From: Defluviitaleaceae bacterium | GTDB lineage: Bacteria; Bacillota_A; Clostridia; Lachnospirales; WQUN01 | Assembly: GCA_009779525.1 (NCBI GenBank) | Contig: WREB01000033.1 | Location: forward strand, 1 to 8,353 | Direction: 5' to 3' | DNA: 8,353 nucleotides | Part shown: in pieces, positions 1-5,948 of the stretch | Numbering within the stretch: position 1 is the first letter of the stretch | Layout of the letters: each line of letters starts with the position of its first letter | Translations under genes and position numbers: made by a program | The notes under the pieces: generated by a model | What the model saw: the letters and a program-made list of their open reading frames with translations, nothing else | Databases searched by the model: none | Told to the model about the DNA's origin: nothing

Positions 1-382
1 GCTCGAGTATTATCCGCTGCGCGGTCTTTTTTCCGACACCCGGGGCTTTTGACAGCGCCGCCGCGTCGTCCGCGACGATCGCCAGCATCGTTTGCTGCGG
101 GGTGAGGACCGACAGCATCGAGGACGCCGCCTTCGGCCCGATGCCCGAAACCGAAATAAGCAGCGTGAACATGCTTACCTCCTCCGGGGTGAGGAAGCCG
201 TAGAGCGAGACCCCGTCCTCCCTGACTTGCATGTAGGTATAGATTTTGACCTCTGTTCCCCTGGCGGGAAGGCGCGCGGCGGTCGTCGCTGACATAAGCG
301 TCCGGTAGCCGACGCCGTTAACCTCGATCACCGCGGACAATTCGGCGACATGCTCGACGGTTCCCTTTATGTGCGCGATCAA
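1..382 (-). CDS. ruvA: Holliday junction DNA helicase subunit RuvA, 3' end cut off by the window
   Basis: RuvA binds four-way Holliday junctions and loads the RuvB motor for branch migration in recombinational repair. The minus-strand frame gives 127 codons of the usual ~200. It begins (M/L)[11 protein letters not shown], shows the OB-fold part with VNGVGYR and [14 protein letters not shown], then the two helix-hairpin-helix elements of domain II (VSGIGPKAA and [15 protein letters not shown]). Domain III lies outside the window. The start is TTG at 382-380: it sits exactly where the family begins, and AAGGGGGG (396-389) lies 6 bases upstream. No ATG fits. RuvB would be expected downstream, off the window. 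A promoter with a dyad lies upstream at 422-450. Family assignment is firm; the TTG start is well supported by the RBS and the alignment of the N-terminus. Confidence 0.95.
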   Translation of the reverse strand, partial: MIAHIKGTVEHVAELSAVIEVNGVGYRTLMSATTAARLPARGTEVKIYTYMQVREDGVSLYGFLTPEEVSMFTLLISVSGIGPKAASSMLSVLTPQQTMLAIVADDAAALSKAPGVGKKTAQRIILE

Positions 383-421
383 CGCCCGCCCCCCTTGTGC
401 CGCCTGAAAGCGGCGAGTAAA

Positions 422-450
422 AGTATAACCCGAACGGTACGGGTTAGCAA
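422..450 (-). promoter_or_regulatory. Likely ruvA promoter
   Basis: On the minus strand, TTGCTA (450-445) and TATACT (427-422) are separated by exactly 17 bases, a good housekeeping-sigma arrangement. Transcription would start near 415, about 33 bases before the TTG codon of ruvA. The spacer is filled by a perfect inverted repeat (426-446), so the site looks regulated. Confidence 0.6.
426..446. promoter_or_regulatory. Perfect inverted repeat in ruvA promoter spacer, candidate operator
   Basis: TAACCCG, 7 bases, CGGGTTA: perfect 7-bp arms over 21 bp, lying between and slightly overlapping the -35 and -10 hexamers of the ruvA promoter. Seen directly. The placement is that expected for a repressor site. 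Because ruvAB is often a LexA-regulated SOS operon, LexA is the first candidate, but the sequence is not the Gram-positive GAAC-N4-GTTC box, so the binding protein is unknown. Confidence 0.45.
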
Positions 451-479
451 ACGGGACCGGCGCGGGCAAAACGCCCGTA

Positions 480-508
480 TTGACAAACGCGGAGCAAACG
501 AATATTTT
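480..508 (+). promoter_or_regulatory. Likely rubrerythrin promoter
   Basis: TTGACA (480-485, perfect consensus) and TATTTT (503-508, 4 of 6) with a 17-base spacer. Transcription would start near 515, giving a leader of about 30 bases. Just upstream, 463-477 forms CGGGC-aaaac-GCCCG, a 5-bp dyad that could be a binding site shared with the divergent ruvA promoter. I see no PerR-type box. Confidence 0.6.
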
Positions 509-544
509 TACCCCGACGAACTAATTATCGAAGGGGGCTCCACG

Positions 545-1087
545 ATGTCAAAGCTCAAGGGAACAAAAACCGAAGCCAACCTACAAGCGGCGTTCGCGGG
601 TGAATCGCAGGCGCGCAACAAGTATACCTACTTTGCCGGGAAAGCCAAAAAGGAAGGCTTCGAGCAAATCGCGGCGTTTTTCTTGGAATCGGCCGATAAC
701 GAGAAGGAGCACGCCAAGCTGTGGTTCAAGCTTTTGAACGGAGGCGAAGTGTCGGGCACCGCGGATAACCTTAAGGCCGCGGCGGAAGGCGAGCACGGCG
801 AATGGGCCGAGATGTACCCGGGCTTCGCGGCGACGGCAAGGTCGGAAGGCCTGCCCGAGGTCGCGTTTTTATTCGAGCAGGTCGCGAAAATCGAAAAGGC
901 CCATGAAGAAAGGTATCTGAAGCTGCTATCCAATCTCGAAAAAGGCAAAGTGTTCGCCGGAAGCGGCGAAACCGTCTGGATCTGCCGTAACTGCGGCCAC
1001 ATCGCAACCGGAGCGAACGCTCCCGAAGTGTGCCCGGTATGCCAGCATCCGAAGGCGTTCTTCGAAATAAAGTCGGAAAACTTCTAA
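545..1087 (+). CDS. rbr: Rubrerythrin (diiron peroxidase with C-terminal rubredoxin domain)
   Basis: Rubrerythrins are cytoplasmic non-haem iron peroxidases that reduce H2O2 in anaerobes, fed by electrons from rubredoxin-type partners. The 180-residue product has the usual family length. The N-terminal four-helix diiron domain carries E20 ([11 protein letters not shown]), E53 and H56 (DNEKEH), a second set near E86/E89, and E117/H120 (EKAHEERY). The C-terminal rubredoxin-like domain has C147-x2-C150 and C163-x2-C166 (WICRNCGH and CPVCQHP) for one FeS4 iron. ATG at 545 is chosen because GAAGGGGG (530-537) lies 7 bases upstream and the protein then starts [10 protein letters not shown] as in relatives; the open frame continues upstream, but that part is promoter. 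It is a single-gene unit ended by the terminator at 1121-1151. Confidence 0.97.
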   Translation: MSKLKGTKTEANLQAAFAGESQARNKYTYFAGKAKKEGFEQIAAFFLESADNEKEHAKLWFKLLNGGEVSGTADNLKAAAEGEHGEWAEMYPGFAATARSEGLPEVAFLFEQVAKIEKAHEERYLKLLSNLEKGKVFAGSGETVWICRNCGHIATGANAPEVCPVCQHPKAFFEIKSENF

Positions 1088-1096
1088 AACGCAATT

Positions 1097-1113
1097 AACC
1101 GGACTAACCGGTT
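1097..1113. repeat. Inverted repeat AACCGG-N5-CCGGTT after rubrerythrin
   Basis: A perfect 6-bp dyad 10 bases after the rubrerythrin stop codon. There is no T-run directly after it, so it is not itself a standard terminator. It may stabilise the 3' end or be a protein site. Its TAACCGG half resembles the TAACCCG half of the ruvA dyad, which may be chance. Confidence 0.35.
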
Positions 1114-1120
1114 CATTCAA

Positions 1121-1151
1121 AAGGCGGCGCAGTTTTTCGCGCCGTTTTTTT
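1121..1151 (+). terminator. Intrinsic terminator of rubrerythrin
   Basis: Stem CGGCGC (1125-1130) and GCGCCG (1139-1144), 8-base loop, followed by seven T (1145-1151). The preceding AAGG can extend the stem with the T-run through wobble pairs. Confidence 0.85.
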
Positions 1152-1268
1152 ACGGCTTCCATCCGGACAAATCAAACGAAATTTTTTTGGAACGCATTAT
1201 ATAGTAATTGCAGTCATACTAATTTTACGAGCAGCCCCGAAGGGCAATGGTTTTAGGTGCGTAGCGCA

Positions 1269-2465
1269 ATGAGCGAAGTCAACAGAAAAATGGCCCAAAT
1301 CATCCATGTGGACATGGACGCTTTCTTTGCCGCCGTGGAAGTCCGCGACGACCCCGGTTTGGCCGGAAAGCCCTTGATAATCGGCGCGCTTCCCACCGAA
1401 CGCGGCGTCGTCTCCACATGCAGTTACGAGGCGAGAAAATACGGCGTTCGCTCCGCAATGAGCATTAAGGAGGCGTACCGCCGCTGTCCCAACGGGATCT
1501 ACATGCATCCAAACGGGGAAAAGTATTCGGAGGCGTCGAGGCAAATCCGCAAAATATGGGGGGATTATACGGATTTGGTGGAGTGCGTTTCCATAGACGA
1601 AGGCTTTTTGGATGTTTCGGGTTCGGCGCATTTGTTTGGCGGCGCGGCGGCCATCGGGCGCGAAATAAAACGCAAAACGGCGGAAACCGTGAGGCTGACT
1701 TGTTCGGTCGGAATCGGGTATTCCATGATGTCGGCAAAACTGGCAAGCGAGGAAAAGAAGCCGGACGGTTTTTTCGAAATCCCCACTCCGGAGGCATTGC
1801 GCGAACTGATCATCGACCGCAATGTACGCGTGATTTACGGCGTAGGCGCGAAAACCGCCGACTTGCTGCAGCGCGTCGGAATAACCACCGTAAGGCATAT
1901 TTATGAAAACACGCAAGGCGTAACCGCGCTGCTTGGCAATCACGGCAGGCAAATTATCAAGCTGGCCGAGGGCGCCGACGACCGGCGGGTAACTCCTTTT
2001 TCGGCGGCGAAGTCCGTCGGAACGGAGCAGACTTTCCAGCAAGACACGAAGGATTTCGCTTATCTGAAGGATGTGCTGCTGCTGACGGCGCAAAAACTCA
2101 GCTACGAAGCGCGGGTAAGAGGCATTTTCGCCCATACCGTCACATTGAAGGTCACTTACGGCGACATGAAATCAATCACGCGTTCGAAAACCGGCGAGAC
2201 CACGAACAAGGCGCAGGCGATTTACGAAACCGCCGCCGCGCTGCTGGATAAAGTCGAACGCCGCCCCGTCCGGCTGGTTGGAATATCCTTGAGCAATCTC
2301 ACCGATTCGCCGAACACTCAAATGTCGCTGTTTGATAGGGGCGAAGCAGGACAAAGCAAACTGGACGACGCAATGCTTACGCTTCAAAAAAAATATGGCA
2401 GGGGCGTCGTAAAGCCAGCCAGCGTGCTTGGCGCGGAGAAACGGATTATGCAAAGCGACGAATGA
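1269..2465 (+). CDS. dinB: DNA polymerase IV (Y-family translesion polymerase)
   Basis: DinB copies past damaged bases at low fidelity. The 398-residue product has the full Y-family order: palm motif HVDMDAFFAAVE with catalytic D15 and steric-gate F20; CSYEARKYGVRSAM (finger region); SIDEGFLDVS with catalytic D110/E111; SVGIGYSMMSAKLAS; the helix-hairpin-helix YGVGAKTADLLQRVG (190-204); and a little-finger domain from about 245. QMSLF at 351-355 matches the sliding-clamp binding motif, here followed by ~43 more residues instead of lying at the C-terminus. Start choice: ATG 1269, with AGGTG (1255-1259) 9 bases upstream. GTG 1257 (4 residues longer) and ATG 1290 are alternatives. A -10-like TATAGT lies at 1200-1205 without a good -35. 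No known SOS box is visible. The gene appears monocistronic. Confidence 0.96.
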   Translation: MSEVNRKMAQIIHVDMDAFFAAVEVRDDPGLAGKPLIIGALPTERGVVSTCSYEARKYGVRSAMSIKEAYRRCPNGIYMHPNGEKYSEASRQIRKIWGDYTDLVECVSIDEGFLDVSGSAHLFGGAAAIGREIKRKTAETVRLTCSVGIGYSMMSAKLASEEKKPDGFFEIPTPEALRELIIDRNVRVIYGVGAKTADLLQRVGITTVRHIYENTQGVTALLGNHGRQIIKLAEGADDRRVTPFSAAKSVGTEQTFQQDTKDFAYLKDVLLLTAQKLSYEARVRGIFAHTVTLKVTYGDMKSITRSKTGETTNKAQAIYETAAALLDKVERRPVRLVGISLSNLTDSPNTQMSLFDRGEAGQSKLDDAMLTLQKKYGRGVVKPASVLGAEKRIMQSDE

Positions 2466-2652
2466 ACTGCAAAAACGTGTTTTTTTGATGAAGTAAATTT
2501 CCATCTTTAATAAGACGTCGCATTTTCTGTGACATAAAGACAAATAGTCATTGCATTTTATGCGTTAAATAAAACCATAAAAAACATACGCCCATTTGAT
2601 AAGACGAATGACAGCAACGGCGTGGAAATTGATTTTTAATTTAAGCAATAAA
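2466..2652. other. AT-rich intergenic stretch without a recognised gene
   Basis: Noticeably AT-richer than its surroundings. It holds a weak AAAAAC-gt-GTTTTT hairpin just after dinB (about 2470-2486) that might end transcription, a small GCAT-ttt-ATGC dyad near 2555, and no coding signal on either strand. There is no clear intrinsic terminator for dinB. Confidence 0.5.
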
Positions 2653-2680
2653 TTGACAAATAAAACGGATTTGATAGAAT
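2653..2680 (+). promoter_or_regulatory. Strong promoter upstream of the uncharacterised gene
   Basis: TTGACA (2653-2658) and TAGAAT (2675-2680) with a 16-base spacer, near-perfect housekeeping-sigma hexamers in AT-rich DNA. Transcription would start near 2687, leaving about 70 bases of leader before the likely beginning of the coding frame at 2759. Confidence 0.75.
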
Positions 2681-2686
2681 TAACTG

Positions 2687-2758
2687 GCGGACAGGGGCGG
2701 CACCCATTAAAGCAAACGGCGTCCGCGCGATTCATGCGTTGACCGGGGGACGGCACCC
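2687..2758 (+). promoter_or_regulatory. Leader with mutually exclusive pairings, possible RNA switch
   Basis: GTCCGC (2721-2726) can pair with GCGGAC (2687-2692) at the very start of the predicted transcript. The overlapping CGTCC (2720-2724) can instead pair with GGACG (2748-2752), which covers part of the only SD-like run (GGGGGA, 2745-2750) before the coding frame. The first fold would leave this site free, the second would hide it. Helices are short (6 and 5 bp), so this is a hypothesis. I recognise no known riboswitch class. Confidence 0.3.
2694..2707 (+). repeat. Short direct repeat, copy 1 (GGGGCGGCACCCAT)
   Basis: GGGG then CGGCACCCAT (2698-2707). It shares a 10-base exact core, plus the preceding G-run, with copy 2 at 2745-2760. 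I vaguely recall similar G-rich motifs as dispersed intergenic repeats in clostridial genomes, but cannot confirm this here. Confidence 0.55.
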
Positions 2759-2760
2759 AT
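2745..2760 (+). repeat. Short direct repeat, copy 2 (GGGGGACGGCACCCAT)
   Basis: GGGGGA then CGGCACCCAT (2751-2760), 53 bases after copy 1 counting core to core. Its last two bases enter the ATA codon where the coding frame seems to begin, and its G-run is the only SD-like sequence for that frame. Confidence 0.55.
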
Positions 2761-2920
2761 AACAAAAAACATCGCGGTTTCCGACGAATCGGGCAGCAAC
2801 TATGAACCCACCTATTTGCGGCGTGCAAAGGGGCTTGTTAAAAACGGGCGCGCGCGTTGGGTGGACCAGTGTTCCATCCGATTGACGCATCCGCCCGACT
2901 ATTTATCGGAGGATTGCCAA
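2759..2920 (+). other. In-frame N-terminal coding extension without a standard start codon
   Basis: The frame of the gene at 2921 stays open upstream and encodes a coherent 54-residue segment: ITKNIAVSDESG, then YEPTYLRRAKGLVKNGRAR, then WVDQCSIRLTHPPDYLSED. From memory, this resembles the N-terminus of an uncharacterised clostridial family (pattern KNI-x-V-x-DE-G, TY-xx-RAKGLVK-x-GRAR, PP), where it directly follows the initiator Met. Here no ATG, GTG or TTG precedes it in frame; the previous stop is TAA 2708-2710. ATA at 2759 lies where the Met should be, 8 bases after GGGGGA. The only regular start inside is TTG 2816, which has no RBS. Either AUA initiates translation, or the original start was lost and this part is untranslated. 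Confidence 0.55.
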
Positions 2921-3370
2921 ATGGGAATAGAAACGGACATACAGTTCGACAACGACGGGAACCAAACCGACGCCGAACGAATCAATGACGAATCGTTCGC
3001 GTCATGCGCGTCGGACATCGTCGGGCAGATAAAGGCGATCGCGGCGGACAACGCGCACATAGTCGAGGCGCTCCGCTCGATCGAAAAGATCGAATCGTCG
3101 GTCGACGGCACCGGCGGCCAGAAAGCGAGCGCGATCAAAAGGATCGTGGAGGCGCGGGAAGCCACCAACATGCAGATGCTGCGGCTCCTCGAAAAAGTCT
3201 ACGACGATACGAAGCCGACCCAGCCAAAATCCGATTCGGGCATCGACGCCAAGATGCAATACTTCGACAAGATTTGCAAATCGCTCTCAGGCTTCACCGA
3301 CCACATGGGCGGGACGAGCGACGAGGTGCTTGAGATCGTGTCGGAAATGACCAAGCGAATCTTTCCGTAA
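2921..3370 (+). CDS. Uncharacterised clostridial-type small soluble protein
   Basis: Function unknown. From ATG 2921 the product has 149 residues, with no signal peptide or membrane segment. This start has the best RBS in the region (GGAGGA 2908-2913, spacer 7). Starting at 2759 instead would give 203 residues and include the RAKGLVKNGRAR segment, which I think belongs to the same family. The product is acidic at the N-terminus, then has two probable amphipathic helices: about 30-62 (SDIVGQIKAIAADNAHIVEAL) and 66-97 (with AREATNMQMLRLLEKVYDD), and a third helical part from 108 on. The pattern REATN-x-Q-x-LRLLEK-x-YDD is familiar from hypothetical clostridial proteins, but no activity is known to me. 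It has its own promoter and terminator. No catalytic motif is visible; a structural or partner-binding role is only a guess. Confidence 0.7.
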   Translation: MGIETDIQFDNDGNQTDAERINDESFASCASDIVGQIKAIAADNAHIVEALRSIEKIESSVDGTGGQKASAIKRIVEAREATNMQMLRLLEKVYDDTKPTQPKSDSGIDAKMQYFDKICKSLSGFTDHMGGTSDEVLEIVSEMTKRIFP

Positions 3371-3381
3371 ATTGAAAGACG

Positions 3382-3410
3382 AAAAGCCCGCCGAAAGGCG
3401 GGCTTTTTTT
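3382..3410 (+). terminator. Strong intrinsic terminator, probably bidirectional
   Basis: Stem GCCCGCC (3386-3392) and GGCGGGC (3397-3403), GAAA tetraloop, seven T after it. Four A before the stem give a U4 tail on the minus strand, so the same hairpin can also stop copA transcripts, whose stop codon is about 58 bases away. Confidence 0.92.
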
Positions 3411-3460
3411 ATTCATTCGGTATGCGTATATAATAATTTTAAACGAAGCGGCCAAAAAAT

Positions 3461-5683
3461 TTATTTAAACCGCTTAAGCCTGAGCGCGTTTGTTATCACG
3501 GAAACGCTTGAAAGGCACATCGCGGCCGCCGCGAAAGGAGGCGAAAGGAGCGGCCCGCCGAAGACGCCAAGCAGCCCCGCCGCAACCGGTATGCCCAACA
3601 TGTTATAGCCGAACGCCCAAAACAGGTTTTGCTTAATGTTTCGCATCACGGCTTTCGAGAGCCTGATCGATAGCGGGACGAGGCGAAGGTCGGCGCGAAT
3701 AGTCACGATTCCGGCGCAGTCGATCGCTATGTCGGTCCCGTCGCCTATTGCGATGCCGACGCTTGACTGCGTAAGCGCGGGGGCGTCGTTGATCCCGTCG
3801 CCGACCATCGCGACGGTTTTCCCGGAATTTTGCAAATTCTTTATCGCTTCTATCTTTCCGTCAGGCAGCAGTCCGGCGTAGCATTCTGATATTCCGGCTT
3901 GCCTGGCGATAGCCTCCGCGGCGCGCGGGTTGTCGCCGGTCAGCATGACGGATTCTATTCCCTGCTCCCTCAGCTGGCGGACCGCCAGGACGGACGATTC
4001 CCTGACCGTATCCGTCGCCGCGATAAGCCCCGCGGGCTTTGAGTTAGCCGCCAAATAAACCAACGTCTTGCCTTCATTGGAAAAATAAACCGCGTCGCCA
4101 TCCATTTCCGCGAACGATATTTTGCTTTCATCCATCAGCCTCGCGCTTCCCGCGAATACGTCGACGCCGCCGATCCTGCATTTGACGCCGAATCCCGCCG
4201 CCGCCTCAAACTCCGACGCTTCGTCAAAAGCAATCCCTTCGGCTTCCGCGAGCCGCACAATCGCCTGAGCGAGGGGGTGTTCGCTGTTTTTTTCCGCGGA
4301 CGCCGCAAGTTCGAGTATTTTTTTTCGGTCGAACCCTTCGGCGCAGACCACGTCTGTCGCCTCGGGCTCCCCCGACGTCAGCGTGCCCGTCTTGTCGAAC
4401 GCGACGACCGATATCGAAGCCGCCTTTTGCAAAACTTCGCCGTCTTTAAACAATACGCCAAGCTCCGCCCCCCTGCCCGTCCCCGTTATCACCGCGACAG
4501 GGGTCGCGAGGCCCAGCGCGCACGGGCAGGCGATCACAAGCACCGCTAAAAATATGTCAAGCGCGAACGAAACGTCCCCGGTGGCCGCGAACCAGCACGC
4601 GAACGCGAAAACAGCGGCGCAAAGCACGACGGGGACGAAAATACCGGAAACTTTATCGGCGAGCTTGGCAATCGGCGCCTTGTCCGCCTGCGCCTCCCCG
4701 ACCATTTTTATGATGCCTGCCAACAGCGTTTCTTCGCCGGTGTTTAACGCAAGGCACCTTAAAGCGCCCTGGCGGTTGATCGTCGCGGCGTAAACGCGGC
4801 TTCCGGGCCGCTTGTCGACCGGAACGCTTTCGCCGGTCAGCATCGATTCGTCGACGGATGATTCGCCGTCCACGACGGCGCCGTCCGCCGGGATCTTTCC
4901 GCCCGGTTTTACGACGAAAACGTCTCCGGCGACCACCTCGCCGATCGGTACTTCGCGCTCGGTTCCGTCTCTAATAACGAACGCCGACCCCGGCGAAAGG
5001 CGCGCCAGCTTTCGGATCGCTTCGCCCATCCTGCCTTTTTGCTTCGCCTCGAGCGACTTACCGAGCAGCACGAGCGCTATTATGACCGCGGACGTCTCGA
5101 AGTACAGGCGCATCGCGTATTCGTGATCGCCAGCGATTATTTTCGCCAGCGCGTAGACGCTGTAGATAAACGCGGCGGACGTGCCGACGGCTATCAGGCT
5201 GTCCATGTTGGGCGAACGCGAAAGCAGGGCGCGAAAGCCCTTGGGGTAAAACCTATAGCCGGCGGCGATAACCGGAAGCGTCAGCAATAACTGCGTCAGC
5301 GCGAACGCGGCGGGATTTAGCTCGTGGTCTATGAACGGAGGGACCGGCAGCTTAATCCCAAACGGAAGCATGTGTCCCATCGCTATATAAATTAAAATCA
5401 ACGCGAACGCGGACGAAACCGCAAGCCTGACGCGAAGCGGCCTTGTTTCGTCCGGGATTTGTGCTTCGCCCGAATTTTGCTCCGACGCGCCGTAGCCTGC
5501 TTTTACGATTCGTTGGATTATTGATTCGGCGCTTAGCAAGCTTGCGTCGTGTTCGACGACGAGGCGGCCCGTGGCAAGGTTGGCGGAGCACGAGTTGACG
5601 CCCGCCATTTCGCGCACGGTTTTTTCGACCCTGGCCTGGCACGCGGCGCAGGTCATTCCGGTTACTTTTATATGTGATTTCAT
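3461..5683 (-). CDS. copA: Copper-exporting P1B-type ATPase
   Basis: CopA pumps Cu+ out of the cytoplasm with ATP. The 740-residue product is complete. One N-terminal HMA domain carries GMTCAAC (9-15); many relatives have two such domains. Membrane helices begin near 87. The actuator domain has TGES (283-286). The sixth helix has CPC (386-388). The catalytic domain has DKTGT with phosphorylated D430, SEHP with H469, TGDN (582-585) and GDGIND (628-633). Helix 7 YN (693-694) and helix 8 MxxSS (722-726) are the Cu+-specific signature of subgroup 1B-1, which argues against Zn/Cd/Co transport. ATG 5683 follows GGGGGA (5693-5688). No CsoR, CopY or CopZ gene is adjacent. It lies tail to tail with the uncharacterised gene and head to head with the AraC-type regulator; whether that protein controls it is unknown. 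Confidence 0.97.
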   Translation of the reverse strand: MKSHIKVTGMTCAACQARVEKTVREMAGVNSCSANLATGRLVVEHDASLLSAESIIQRIVKAGYGASEQNSGEAQIPDETRPLRVRLAVSSAFALILIYIAMGHMLPFGIKLPVPPFIDHELNPAAFALTQLLLTLPVIAAGYRFYPKGFRALLSRSPNMDSLIAVGTSAAFIYSVYALAKIIAGDHEYAMRLYFETSAVIIALVLLGKSLEAKQKGRMGEAIRKLARLSPGSAFVIRDGTEREVPIGEVVAGDVFVVKPGGKIPADGAVVDGESSVDESMLTGESVPVDKRPGSRVYAATINRQGALRCLALNTGEETLLAGIIKMVGEAQADKAPIAKLADKVSGIFVPVVLCAAVFAFACWFAATGDVSFALDIFLAVLVIACPCALGLATPVAVITGTGRGAELGVLFKDGEVLQKAASISVVAFDKTGTLTSGEPEATDVVCAEGFDRKKILELAASAEKNSEHPLAQAIVRLAEAEGIAFDEASEFEAAAGFGVKCRIGGVDVFAGSARLMDESKISFAEMDGDAVYFSNEGKTLVYLAANSKPAGLIAATDTVRESSVLAVRQLREQGIESVMLTGDNPRAAEAIARQAGISECYAGLLPDGKIEAIKNLQNSGKTVAMVGDGINDAPALTQSSVGIAIGDGTDIAIDCAGIVTIRADLRLVPLSIRLSKAVMRNIKQNLFWAFGYNMLGIPVAAGLLGVFGGPLLSPPFAAAAMCLSSVSVITNALRLKRFK

Positions 5684-5708
5684 TTGGTCCCCCGCATTGG
5701 TTTTGCCG

Positions 5709-5734
5709 ATTATACCAAAACGGCCAAGCGTTTT
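5709..5734 (-). promoter_or_regulatory. copA promoter -10 with adjoining dyad
   Basis: A consensus TATAAT lies at 5714-5709 on the minus strand, but nothing like TTGACA sits 16-19 bases upstream. Instead 5717-5734 holds a perfect dyad AAAACG-N6-CGTTTT directly next to the -10. A good -10, a poor -35 and a dyad in the spacer fit an activator- or repressor-controlled, possibly metal-responsive promoter. It matches neither the CopY box (TACA-N2-TGTA) nor a CueR site that I know. AAACGGC also recurs at 5718-5724 and 5741-5747. Confidence 0.45.
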
Positions 5735-5800
5735 CGCCTGAAACGGCGCCTCAAGGATTTTTATTAAACTTATAGCCAGTTTTTATTCGGCATTTGATTT

Positions 5801-5829
5801 ATGACAAGGCAAAATCGATATGCGATAAT
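5801..5829 (+). promoter_or_regulatory. Possible promoter of the AraC-type regulator gene
   Basis: ATGACA (5801-5806) and GATAAT (5824-5829), each one base off consensus, with a 17-base spacer. The leader to ATG 5949 would be about 113 bases. An inverted repeat GGCATT (5789-5794) and AATGCC (5827-5832) brackets the promoter and overlaps the -10, a possible autoregulatory site. Confidence 0.45.
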
Positions 5830-5948
5830 GCCTAAATAATCGAACCATAGTTTTGCTGTCCTTCCATTTTCGCCCGCTGTGCCGAAAAATGCAAAACAAG
5901 CATAGCGCGCGATTTTTTATTTGGTACGATATTGGCGGGAGGTGATAA

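Noticed and set aside
1175..1230. LexA box or strong promoter before dinB
   Set aside because: Only -10-like TATATA/TATAGT seen; no matching -35 and no GAAC-N4-GTTC site.
1197..2135. Long minus-strand open frame (312 codons) opposite dinB
   Set aside because: Antisense shadow of a gene with complete Y-family motifs; the translation is rich in H, R and C with no recognisable domain.
2574..2640. Peptide KNIRPFDKTNDSN similar to the KNIAVSDESGSN start of the gene downstream, suggesting a partial duplicate
   Set aside because: The likeness is short and needs gaps; the frame has no start codon and stops after about 20 codons. Probably chance in AT-rich DNA.
2706..2762. Short leader peptide starting at ATT after repeat copy 1 and overlapping the ATA codon
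   Set aside because: Needs a rare ATT start; the 18-residue peptide shows no attenuator-type codon run.
2565..2828. Minus-strand open frame of 87 codons across the leader region
   Set aside because: Overlaps a strong promoter and repeats on the plus strand; no RBS and no protein-like composition.
3408..3434. TATAAT at 3429-3434 as a plus-strand promoter
   Set aside because: No proper -35 at 16-18 bases and only the antisense of copA lies downstream.
4277..5290. Several plus-strand open frames within copA
   Set aside because: Shadows of the high-GC copA codons; copA motifs are intact along the whole region.
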